This document shows, one piece after another, positions 56,653 to 64,000 of a stretch of DNA of 64,000 nucleotides. Source of the DNA: Desulfoluna spongiiphila (GTDB lineage Bacteria > Desulfobacterota > Desulfobacteria > Desulfobacterales > Desulfolunaceae); contig NZ_FMUX01000001.1 in the NCBI RefSeq assembly GCF_900101345.1, forward strand, positions 310,001 through 374,000, read 5' to 3'. Under the pieces are notes generated by a model that did not search any database, was not told the DNA's origin, and was given only the letters and a program-made list of their open reading frames with translations. Numbering within the stretch: the stretch's first letter is position 1; each line of letters opens with the position of its first letter. Both the position numbers and the translations under genes were made by a program.

Positions 56653-58020
56653 TCAGGACTCGGTCTTCCCCTCGGTGGAGAAGAGGGGCTCCCCTTTTCT
56701 CAGGGAAAGGTCCAGGTCCGCTTCGCGGATGAGAATTTCAGATGTCACGCCCTGGGTCGGGAAGAGGCTCACCCCCACACGCGCGTCAATGGACACCTCC
56801 CCTCTTCCGTCAAGGGTATAGGGTTCCACAAGGAGCCGGGTCATCTCTTCAGCGATTTCCTCGGCCTTGTCCCGCGTTCGAACCGTTTCAAGGACCACCA
56901 CAAACTCATCGCCCGCCATGCGACACACCACCTTCTCCTCAGGGGCCATCTCCTTGAGCCGACGTGCGGCGTCCCTCAGCACCCGGTCCCCGGCCTTATG
57001 ACCATACGCCTCATTGATGGGCTTAAACCGGTCCAGATCAACATAAAACAGGGCAAAGGGTTCGTCCTTATACAGGTTGACGGTGATCAGCTGCTTGATG
57101 TAAGCCTCAAAATACCGAATATTGGGCAATTCGGTGATGGGATCGTGGTGGGCCAGGTAGCGGATACGGGAAAGGGAGGTAAGAAGGGCAAACAGCATGG
57201 CGGTGATGAGACATGAGAGCCCCAGCCCTGCGCTGCGTATGAGGCCCGCTGCGTGATAGGTCGAAGCCCCCCTGTGGGGTGCCGCGGCCAGGATCCAGGA
57301 ACCCACCGGCAGGGTGATGGGCAGCTGAACCGCGTCGCTGCGGCCAAACAGTGCGGGGTCCCCGTAGAACACCTCTCCCTGGGCTCCCATGCCGTCTTTT
57401 CCCTTCAAGGCATACCGAAGGTCACCGGCATCCATGAGCCCGCTGGCCGCATACAGGGAATCCACATCCATCACCATGCTGGAGATCCCCCAATATGAGC
57501 TCTCCTTGTCGGTGAGAAAAATGGGGCTCCGGCTGATGATTGCCCGTCCCCCCTGCACCAGCTCCACGGGACCCGCCACCACGGTTCGCCGTGTATCAAT
57601 GGCCCGATGCACCATGGGCCACTGGGCCTGACTCTCCCTGTAACGAAAACCAATGGCGGCTTCGTTGCCCTCAAGGGGGTAGATGTGGGTGATCACGTTG
57701 TCCCTTGCCAGGCCGATATTGCGAATATGCGGCGTTCGGCGCACCAGTCGGCGGGCGATGGTCTCAAAACTCTCGGGTCTGACCTCGGGATTGGTGGCCA
57801 CATAGATCACCAGCCCGAGGTTCAGGCTCATGGTTGTGTTAACCTCTGACTCCAGGAGGGTCCGCACGCGACCGGCCTCCTTGATCAACGCCTCACGTTC
57901 CCGCGCCTGCCAGCGTTCCTTCCCCACGTAGACAAGGTACTCACTTCCCCCGGCAAGAAGCAGAAAACAAACGAGAGAGACACCTGCAATAAACACGCGG
58001 CTGTCGGTGAATCGTTTCAC
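56653..58020 (-). CDS. CHASE-GGDEF protein with GGDEF varied to AGDEF
   Basis: 455 residues from the GTG at 58020, chosen because GGGGAGG lies upstream; the open frame continues further but without similarity. TM helix (about 8-28), CHASE-like periplasmic domain, second TM (about 265-290), then the GGDEF domain with RMAGDEFVVVLE. The first Gly is Ala, which some active cyclases tolerate, so activity is uncertain. The I-site position has no RxxD. Presumably senses a small ligand and makes c-di-GMP. Confidence 0.85.
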   Translation of the reverse strand: MKRFTDSRVFIAGVSLVCFLLLAGGSEYLVYVGKERWQAREREALIKEAGRVRTLLESEVNTTMSLNLGLVIYVATNPEVRPESFETIARRLVRRTPHIRNIGLARDNVITHIYPLEGNEAAIGFRYRESQAQWPMVHRAIDTRRTVVAGPVELVQGGRAIISRSPIFLTDKESSYWGISSMVMDVDSLYAASGLMDAGDLRYALKGKDGMGAQGEVFYGDPALFGRSDAVQLPITLPVGSWILAAAPHRGASTYHAAGLIRSAGLGLSCLITAMLFALLTSLSRIRYLAHHDPITELPNIRYFEAYIKQLITVNLYKDEPFALFYVDLDRFKPINEAYGHKAGDRVLRDAARRLKEMAPEEKVVCRMAGDEFVVVLETVRTRDKAEEIAEEMTRLLVEPYTLDGRGEVSIDARVGVSLFPTQGVTSEILIREADLDLSLRKGEPLFSTEGKTES

Positions 58021-58340
58021 AACACCTCCCCCCAAGGATGGATGCCATCGCGCACAAGAGAACGGGGGACTGCGCCACCCGCCGGGCGATACCATGGATT
58101 CGTTACGCGATGAGATGAATCCCCATTCGCGGTCCGTCGCAGCAACAATGGATTGATCGTTCAATCATAGCTTTTTGACAGGATGATGACAAGGATGGGG
58201 GAACAAGGGCATACACGCATGGGAAGGGTGTGGCCATAGACAAAGCCCGAACGGTTACCGTGCCACCATGACGGGTGGCATGTATCCCAGGGTCCTTAAG
58301 ATGAAAAACCAAGGAGGCATTTCAGGTGCCGCCACACCCT
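58021..58340. other. Intergenic region between the CHASE-GGDEF gene and arsR
   Basis: 320 bases, no gene seen on either strand. Confidence 0.5.
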
Positions 58341-58652
58341 TTAGGCGGTTTCCGCGCACAGGCAGGCAGACCGGATATACGATGCCAGGGCATCAATGGC
58401 CGAGACCTCGGCATGGCAGTACAGGGTACGGCTGTTGCGCTCCTGTCGAAGGAGCCCTGCGGACATGAGCCGTGCGATATGATGGGACAGGGTCGACGGA
58501 GGCACCCCCAGGGCTTTTTGAACCTGTCCCACAGGGACCCCTTCGGGCCCTTCGTTGACAAGGTACCTGATGATGGCAAGACGTGTTCCGTTTCCCAACT
58601 CTGCCAGGCGTTTCACGGCCACGTCATGCTCCGTAAGTGCATTAAAATTCAT
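58341..58652 (-). CDS. ArsR-family winged-helix regulator
   Basis: 103 residues from the ATG at 58652. Helix-turn-helix GVPPSTLSHHIARLMSAGLLRQERNSRTLYC is typical ArsR. It has no CxC at the alpha-3 site; cysteines lie near the C-terminus (SACLCAETA) and one in YCHAE, so a metal signal is possible but not evident. No target gene is adjacent. Confidence 0.87.
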   Translation of the reverse strand: MNFNALTEHDVAVKRLAELGNGTRLAIIRYLVNEGPEGVPVGQVQKALGVPPSTLSHHIARLMSAGLLRQERNSRTLYCHAEVSAIDALASYIRSACLCAETA

Positions 58653-59122
58653 CCCCTCCCCCCTTTGTTTGGTAAACGATCTCCCTCTTGCCGGTCCATA
58701 CACATCAGGCCGTTTTGGCCTTCGGGACAGACCTCGACCACCCCCACAAAATCCAAGACCCGCGGTTCGCCACCCCCCGGGATCCTCGACACCCATCGGC
58801 CTCTCCGTCAACGCCATATCGAGCAATAACGATGTTCCCTGTAAGATATCATTGTTTACACCTCAAACAAGCAACACGTCAAGCGATTAAAAATACAGGG
58901 CATTATCGAGCGAAGAGAAGCAGATGAAACGGCCGTCTCCCCTGACGGCTTTTTTTACCACTAAGTCAATTATAGAACACTGAACTTTTTATTCAAGAAT
59001 TCATTTCAAAATTTCCCGTCTGCCCTGGACGGCATCGTACGAAAGCCTTTGAATATCTAGTTGCGGGCCTGGGCAACAAAAACCACCCCACACGAAACAT
59101 CCGACACGGATCGGCATGGGCT
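58653..59122. other. Intergenic region with an orphan plus-strand terminator
   Basis: 470 bases without a convincing gene. A plus-strand Rho-independent terminator (58932-58957) has no plus-strand gene upstream. Confidence 0.55.
58932..58957 (+). terminator. Orphan intrinsic terminator
   Basis: GCCGTC (58932-58937) and GACGGC (58944-58949) with loop TCCCCT and eight T. No annotated plus-strand gene ends before it. Confidence 0.72.
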
Positions 59123-60244
59123 TCAGAGCCCTTTGCCGGCAGCAAGGCATGCCCTGCCGAGCTTAACCTGTTTTGCCCTGGCGATGTTTGCGGCAATGCC
59201 GGATGATGCCGCGAGATCTTCCATGACGGCTCGGCTCGGGTCATCAAGGGGAAACCCGGACTCTTCCAGTGAGGCCACCAGGGTGCGGCAGCACCCTGCC
59301 ACCTGCCGAAAATGAAGCAGAAGGGCCGTGGATTCCTCCACAGCCTCGGGGGAAGGGTCCGCGGTCAGGTCGGCACTTACCCTGGCCACCCGCTCAAGGG
59401 CCGTGACATGGGCCGCCAGGGTTCCTGCGGTTTCGCACACCGCATCGTCGGGATTCGCGACGGCATCGCCGAGCCGATCCAGCACAAACCGAAACGCCCC
59501 GACCACACACCCCATCATCATGGCATCTTCGTAACGCCTGAAGGGAAGCACAAGCTCAGCATAGGCTTCTCCGGGGTGTCCCAGAACCGTTCCTGCCCCA
59601 AGCGACACCCCGTCCAACCGAATATTCCCGTGGAGGGCGGGACGGAAAAACGGAAGGGCCATGGCATCCGAACGATCCACCCCCGGGGTGTCCCCCCCCA
59701 GGAGAAAGGCGCTGAACTGCTTTCTCCCCTTCTCCTCACCGACCACAGCAATTGTCACCACAAGGCCGGCCATGGGCCCATTGGAGATATACGATTTCTT
59801 CCCGGCCAGACACCACTGCCCATCGATTTTCTCCGCGTGCGTGGAGAGCTTGCCGGGGTGGGCACCGACCTTGGGTTCGGACACGGCAAAGGCCGAAGGG
59901 AAGCGCCCTTCGGCCATGGGGGGAAGCCAGGCGGCTTTCTGGTCCTCGCTTCCCAGAGCCCCCACCATAAAGTGTGCCACAAGCTGGGAGATCATCAGAG
60001 CAAGGGGAAGACCAAGGTTCCCCGTTTTCAGGGTAAGGCGCCGCAACATCTCCGAAATTTCAGGTCCGCCCCCTCCGACCCCGCCGTGGGCCTCGGGGAT
60101 CCCCACCCGGCAAAGCCCTGTCTCCCCTGCAAGGTTCCAGAGGCGACGAAACATGGCATCGTCTTCCAGCGTCTCCTGTTCCGCCCATACCAAGGCCGCC
60201 TGCTCAGAAAAGCGCGTGATTATCTCGTCCATCCATTCCCCCAT
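59123..60244 (-). CDS. Acyl-CoA dehydrogenase
   Basis: 373 residues from the ATG at 60244 (GGGGGG upstream). N-terminal helical domain (GLCRVGIPEAHGGVGGGG), the AFAVSEPKVGAHPGKL region that usually reads TEPxAGSD and binds FAD/substrate, and KKSYISNG. The GAHPG variation and a shortened C-terminal domain (no clear catalytic Glu seen) make substrate and activity uncertain. Alone. Confidence 0.8.
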   Translation of the reverse strand: MGEWMDEIITRFSEQAALVWAEQETLEDDAMFRRLWNLAGETGLCRVGIPEAHGGVGGGGPEISEMLRRLTLKTGNLGLPLALMISQLVAHFMVGALGSEDQKAAWLPPMAEGRFPSAFAVSEPKVGAHPGKLSTHAEKIDGQWCLAGKKSYISNGPMAGLVVTIAVVGEEKGRKQFSAFLLGGDTPGVDRSDAMALPFFRPALHGNIRLDGVSLGAGTVLGHPGEAYAELVLPFRRYEDAMMMGCVVGAFRFVLDRLGDAVANPDDAVCETAGTLAAHVTALERVARVSADLTADPSPEAVEESTALLLHFRQVAGCCRTLVASLEESGFPLDDPSRAVMEDLAASSGIAANIARAKQVKLGRACLAAGKGL

Positions 60245-60752
60245 AGATCCCCCCCGATGCATCATGGCGCCCCCGACACCTTTCGTAAGCCGCAGACTGG
60301 TTTGATATCGCCATCTCTTTCCGTGTCATTCATTACACATATGAAATAGATTCAGGGTACCTGCAACGCCGCTCCTTAGCAAGCATCATCCTTCGCCTCG
60401 CCATAAAAGGATTGTTCCATACAGGGGGTATCAAACAGCAACAAAAGCGCCGCTATTAAGTGTAAATTCAACAGGTTTACACCCAATCTAAAGAACACCC
60501 CCGGTCCGTTCGACCGTTTCCTTTCCCTTTGACCCGGGTAGCTGTTCAGGATAAAATAAACCCCATCTCCATCAACATGTCCACACGTCAGGTCACTCGG
60601 GATCATAACGATTGCCGCGTTCCCTTTGTCGGTGCTGCGAGCTTTTATCGCCCGCGCACCCCGGGCCCGAGGTCAACGTGCCACACCGTTTCGGCTTTCC
60701 CGAAAAGAACCTGCATCGTCGTCTCACCTGCGACAAACCACAAAGGGTTTTC
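60245..60752. other. Divergent region between acyl-CoA dehydrogenase and the CHASE4 gene
   Basis: About 510 bases. The reading frame of the following gene is open into it, but without similarity. No riboswitch or gene seen. Confidence 0.5.
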
Positions 60753-63700
60753 ATGGGCATTCGCCAAAAAACAATCCTTTCCATCCTCATCGCCGTGGGG
60801 ATCTCCATCGGCCTTTTTTACCAGCTTGCCGAGCGGACCATCAAAACCCGCTTCAACGCCCTTGAAGAACACCGGGCCCGAAGCCGTATCAACTACGTGC
60901 TCCGACTCCTCAACAACAGCCTGGACAACCTTACCCTCCTCAGCAGGGACTGGGGCAGCTGGAACGACTCCTATGCGTTTATGAACCAGCGAGCCCCTTT
61001 GTTTATCGAAAGCAATCTGCCGCCAGACACCTACATGGACACCGGACTCTGCTACATCGGCTTCTTTCCCCTTCGCGGCGAGCCGCGGTGGGAGGGATTC
61101 TACGACCACGCCAAAGGGACCATGGCCCCCCCTCCCCCGGTCCTTGCCCGGACCATGCAAACACTCATCGTGGCGCTTAGAAGCCAAGGACCAGGTTCGG
61201 AAACCCCGACCGGTTTTTTTGTATGCCAAGGGACCCTGCACGTCATGGCTGCGACCCCGATCCTGCGCAGCGATGAATCCGGTCCGTCACGGGGCTGGCT
61301 CACCATGGTCCAAAGGCTCAGCGACACTTTTTTTACCGGCCTTTTTCCTGATACGGGCACCAAGGTCTCCTTTGCCACGCGACCAGCCCCGGCAGATTCG
61401 GATGCCGTCCATTTCGCCTTTACGGACAACCAGTCCCGCTATATGTGTACCGGGACCCTCACCGATATCCTGGGAAAAGAAACCATCGACCTGACCCTTG
61501 AGGGCAAGTCGACCATCACCCTTGCAGGCCGGAACCTTCTGAGCCTCACCGAAGGCGCCATCCTCTTCACCGGCCTCATGCTGAGCCTTCTCACCTACGT
61601 TCTCATCCAGCGGACCCTTCTCAAACGGCTGCTCTTTTTGCGTCACCAGGTGGCCCCGGTGGCCGCTCCGGGAACCCCGGTTGAAAACGTGTACCCGGAC
61701 GGCAACGATGAACTTTCAGACCTTGCAACCGACATCAACGAAGTGTTTAAGCGCATCGTGGAAGAGGAAAACCTCAACCGAAACATCCTCACGGCCCTGA
61801 ACGTCGGGATACTCATGATCGATGCGGAATCGGAAAAAATCCATGAAGCCAACACCTGCATGCAGCAGATGACAGGAAAAAAAAGGGAGGAGCTGGTGGG
61901 ACAACGCGCCGACGAGCTGTTTTACCTCTCGACCCATGGAGGCCACCGTCCGGGAGGACCGCATCAGGAAAAGGGCATTCTCAAAGGGCCCTCCACACGC
62001 CACGTCCTCCGAACAAAGACCGCGACCCGTTATCACGGCACCCCCATCCGCATCGAAACCTTTACGGACATCCAGGCCCTTGAGTCTGCGGTGGACGACG
62101 CCAAACGCTCCGAATCCCATTACCGCACCCTCTTTAAAAACTCCGCCACCCCAAGCGTTCTTTTCTCCATCAACGGGCACATTGCCAAACTGAACCGGGA
62201 ATTCCTGCGGTATGCACGGGCAAAAAGCCCACGGGACCTTGAGGGGCGGCACTGGTCCGACTTTGTCGATGCCGAGGACAGGGCACGGCTTGAGACGTAC
62301 CTGTCGGAAAAAAAAGGGGCCGGTATCTCCTTCGACGACAACGTGGAGGTGACCTTCCACGACCTTTCGGGGGGTACCCACACCGCCAAGATACACATCA
62401 TGCGCCTGCCGGGAACCCAGGAGCGCATCGTCTCCATCCTGGACATCACCCGCCAGAAAAAAGCCGAAGAGATGCTCCGCCAGCAGGCATTCTACGACAG
62501 CCTCACAGGCCTTGCCAACCGCCGCTTCTTTGAAAAAACCCTGACCCATGCCCTGGATGTGGCCAGGCGCAAGCAGCGCCCTGTGGCCCTGTTCCTCATC
62601 GACCTCGACGGCTTTAAAAACGTCAACGATACCATGGGCCATCCCAGCGGGGACAAGCTCCTCACCCTGGTGGCGAAGCGACTGGTAAAGACCATGCGCA
62701 CCAGCGACACCGTGGCCAGGCTGGGTGGAGACGAATTCATCGTCCTGTCCGAAGAGATCGAGGACACCCAGGACATCGTTGCCATTCTTCACCGCCTGGA
62801 GACTGCCTTTGTGGAGCCCTTTGACCTGGGATCCACCCAGCTCCACATCACCTTGAGCATCGGGGTATCACGGTTCCCCGATGATGCCGAACGTGCCGAA
62901 ACCCTCATCCGAAATGCAGACCTTGCCATGTATCGCGCCAAAAAACAGGGTGACACCTACAGCTTCTTTACCCACTGCCTGGATCGCGACGCCAGGCTTC
63001 ACTTTGAGCTGGAGCAGGACCTGCGAAAAGCCGTGGAAAAAGAGGAGTTCTCCATCTACCTCCAACCCCGGGTCGCCATGACCGATCACACACTCCTCGG
63101 CATGGAGGGGCTCATACGGTGGTGCCACCCCCAAAAAGGGATCTGCTCACCGGCAGAGTTTATTCCCTGTGCCGAGCTCAACGGCCTTATTGTACCCATG
63201 GATTTATGGATGATGGAAACCGGATGCAGGCAGGTGGCGCAGTGGAACAAGGAACGGGAAGCCGTGCACGGAAAACCTCCGCTGCGCCTCGCCCTCAATG
63301 TGTCGGCATGGCATTTCCGGGACAACAGGCTCCCCGACCGGGTGATGGATATCCTCAAGAAGACAGGCTGCGATCCAGGATGGCTGGAGCTTGAGGTAAC
63401 AGAGACCGCCATCATGAAAAACCTCTCCGGTGCCATTGCCACCCTCAACCTGCTGAGGACACGGGGCATCTCCATCGCCCTGGACGACTTCGGCACCGGG
63501 TACTCCTCCCTCAACTACCTCAGGAGCATTCCGGTGGACACCTTGAAGGTCGATCGTTCCTTTATCGCGGCCATGGTCCCGGAGGATGAAAAAAGCCGGT
63601 TTCTCCTTGCCACCATCGTCAAGATCGGCACCCACTTCAACATCCATGTGGTGGCCGAAGGGGTGGAAGAGGAGTGGCAGCGAGCATACCTGGAGTCCAT

Positions 63701-63800
63701 CGGGTGTCCATCGGCCCAGGGATACCTCTGGTCACAGCCGGTTCCCGTGCCTGAATTCCCCTATCTGAGGGACACCCTGCCGCCACCGGGTGCGGGGTAG
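60753..63800 (+). CDS. CHASE4-PAS-GGDEF-EAL protein
   Basis: 1015 residues from the ATG at 60753. TM (about 8-25), CHASE4-like sensor with DWGSWNDSYAFM, second TM (about 265-290), HAMP-like segment, two PAS-like regions (about 345-600), GGDEF with RLGGDEFIVLSEE and an I-site RTSD five residues before it, then EAL. The EAL tripeptide is EGL (MEGLIRW), but the ALNVS Asn, LELEVTE Glu, DDFGTGYSSL, LKVDRSF Lys and AEGVE Glu are all present, so phosphodiesterase activity is likely. A bifunctional c-di-GMP enzyme. Confidence 0.92.
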   Translation: MGIRQKTILSILIAVGISIGLFYQLAERTIKTRFNALEEHRARSRINYVLRLLNNSLDNLTLLSRDWGSWNDSYAFMNQRAPLFIESNLPPDTYMDTGLCYIGFFPLRGEPRWEGFYDHAKGTMAPPPPVLARTMQTLIVALRSQGPGSETPTGFFVCQGTLHVMAATPILRSDESGPSRGWLTMVQRLSDTFFTGLFPDTGTKVSFATRPAPADSDAVHFAFTDNQSRYMCTGTLTDILGKETIDLTLEGKSTITLAGRNLLSLTEGAILFTGLMLSLLTYVLIQRTLLKRLLFLRHQVAPVAAPGTPVENVYPDGNDELSDLATDINEVFKRIVEEENLNRNILTALNVGILMIDAESEKIHEANTCMQQMTGKKREELVGQRADELFYLSTHGGHRPGGPHQEKGILKGPSTRHVLRTKTATRYHGTPIRIETFTDIQALESAVDDAKRSESHYRTLFKNSATPSVLFSINGHIAKLNREFLRYARAKSPRDLEGRHWSDFVDAEDRARLETYLSEKKGAGISFDDNVEVTFHDLSGGTHTAKIHIMRLPGTQERIVSILDITRQKKAEEMLRQQAFYDSLTGLANRRFFEKTLTHALDVARRKQRPVALFLIDLDGFKNVNDTMGHPSGDKLLTLVAKRLVKTMRTSDTVARLGGDEFIVLSEEIEDTQDIVAILHRLETAFVEPFDLGSTQLHITLSIGVSRFPDDAERAETLIRNADLAMYRAKKQGDTYSFFTHCLDRDARLHFELEQDLRKAVEKEEFSIYLQPRVAMTDHTLLGMEGLIRWCHPQKGICSPAEFIPCAELNGLIVPMDLWMMETGCRQVAQWNKEREAVHGKPPLRLALNVSAWHFRDNRLPDRVMDILKKTGCDPGWLELEVTETAIMKNLSGAIATLNLLRTRGISIALDDFGTGYSSLNYLRSIPVDTLKVDRSFIAAMVPEDEKSRFLLATIVKIGTHFNIHVVAEGVEEEWQRAYLESIGCPSAQGYLWSQPVPVPEFPYLRDTLPPPGAG

Positions 63801-64000
63801 GATCCTTCAGGGCGCCAGAGAGTCCGCGCCCTGCAGGCAAGGATATCCTTATCTTTGACCACGGCGTGTTCGAAAAGGCCGGGCTCTTCGGCAGGGGTCC
63901 CCACGGACCGCAGGGCCTCACCAAACCGGATCTCATGCTTGAACTCCAGCTCCAGGCATGCCAGGTGCCGGTTCATCAGCACCTCCGGGGGCACGGTCTC
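63761..64000 (-). CDS. Acyl-ACP thioesterase-like protein, C-terminal part
   Basis: Only the last 79 codons are in the window. The sequence starts (in part) PPEVLMNRHLACLELEFKHEIRFGEALRS and ends ARTLWRPEGSYPAPGGGRV. The HxxxE/hotdog pattern and artrWR end suit the FatA/FatB-type acyl-ACP thioesterase of bacteria. Stop codon 63761; its end overlaps the CHASE4 gene end by 40 bases, tail to tail. Confidence 0.6.
   Translation of the reverse strand, partial: ETVPPEVLMNRHLACLELEFKHEIRFGEALRSVGTPAEEPGLFEHAVVKDKDILACRARTLWRPEGSYPAPGGGRVSLR

Overview
The window looks like a chromosome segment of a strictly anaerobic sulfate- or sulfur-compound-reducing bacterium of the Desulfobacterota (old Deltaproteobacteria, Desulfobacteraceae-like). 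The signs are a DsrC with both C-terminal redox cysteines, an HdrA/Flx electron-bifurcation operon, pyruvate:ferredoxin oxidoreductase, a group-B-like [FeFe] hydrogenase, a siroheme-decarboxylase-type regulator fold, and use of selenocysteine. The genus call is inference. No rRNA, tRNA, CRISPR array, phage or transposase gene was seen.

Layout. 1-6.7 kb: housekeeping genes on the minus strand (pyrH 5' part, tsf, rpsB, prmC-prfA, rpmE, rho, coaE). 7.1-9.6 kb: adk, rpsU and folC on the plus strand, adk behind a folded leader I could not assign. 9.7-13 kb: a TerB-like protein, a pseudouridine synthase, a tiny selenoprotein gene split by an in-frame TGA, truA and a HAD phosphatase. 13-23.3 kb: ClC transporter, aminotransferase, cysteine-rich protein, KdsD, phosphofructokinase, a lipoprotein with a periplasmic-binding fold, miaA. 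23.6-30.5 kb: the centrepiece, hdrA-mvhD(flxD)-flxC-flxB-flxA followed by dsrC. Both hdrA and mvhD contain an in-frame TGA exactly where the family has a conserved cysteine, each followed by a hairpin at the distance expected of a bacterial SECIS. 30.5-34.7 kb: YjbQ, an AhbA/B-like protein, a nitrilase, a possible small ORF, a secreted lipase and a YkgJ-type protein. 35-42 kb: PFOR and ClpB. 42-49 kb: CbiR-like protein, a GGDEF protein, outer-membrane proteins, glutaredoxin and citrate synthase. 49-55.3 kb: [FeFe] hydrogenase, DUF554, an Rrf2 regulator, DUF1641 and sulfide:quinone oxidoreductase. 55.5-56.6 kb: a fluoride riboswitch, crcB and DUF190. 56.6-64 kb: two more c-di-GMP proteins, an ArsR regulator, an acyl-CoA dehydrogenase and the 3' end of an acyl-ACP thioesterase-like gene.

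How the parts fit: Flx proteins would pass NADH electrons through MvhD to HdrA for flavin-based bifurcation to ferredoxin and a disulfide acceptor; neighbouring DsrC is a plausible acceptor or partner (inference). PFOR and the hydrogenase act on the same ferredoxin pool. Three in-frame-TGA genes in 64 kb imply that selA/selB/selC/selD lie elsewhere in the genome.

Non-coding layer: at least six intergenic elements bounded by inverted GCCTCCGGCGG ends lie between genes (about 20.0, 34.9, 42.0, 50.7-51.1, 51.9 and 53.1 kb) with a half-copy at 13.0 kb. They look like a MITE/REP-type dispersed repeat; one contains a perfect 26-bp inverted repeat.
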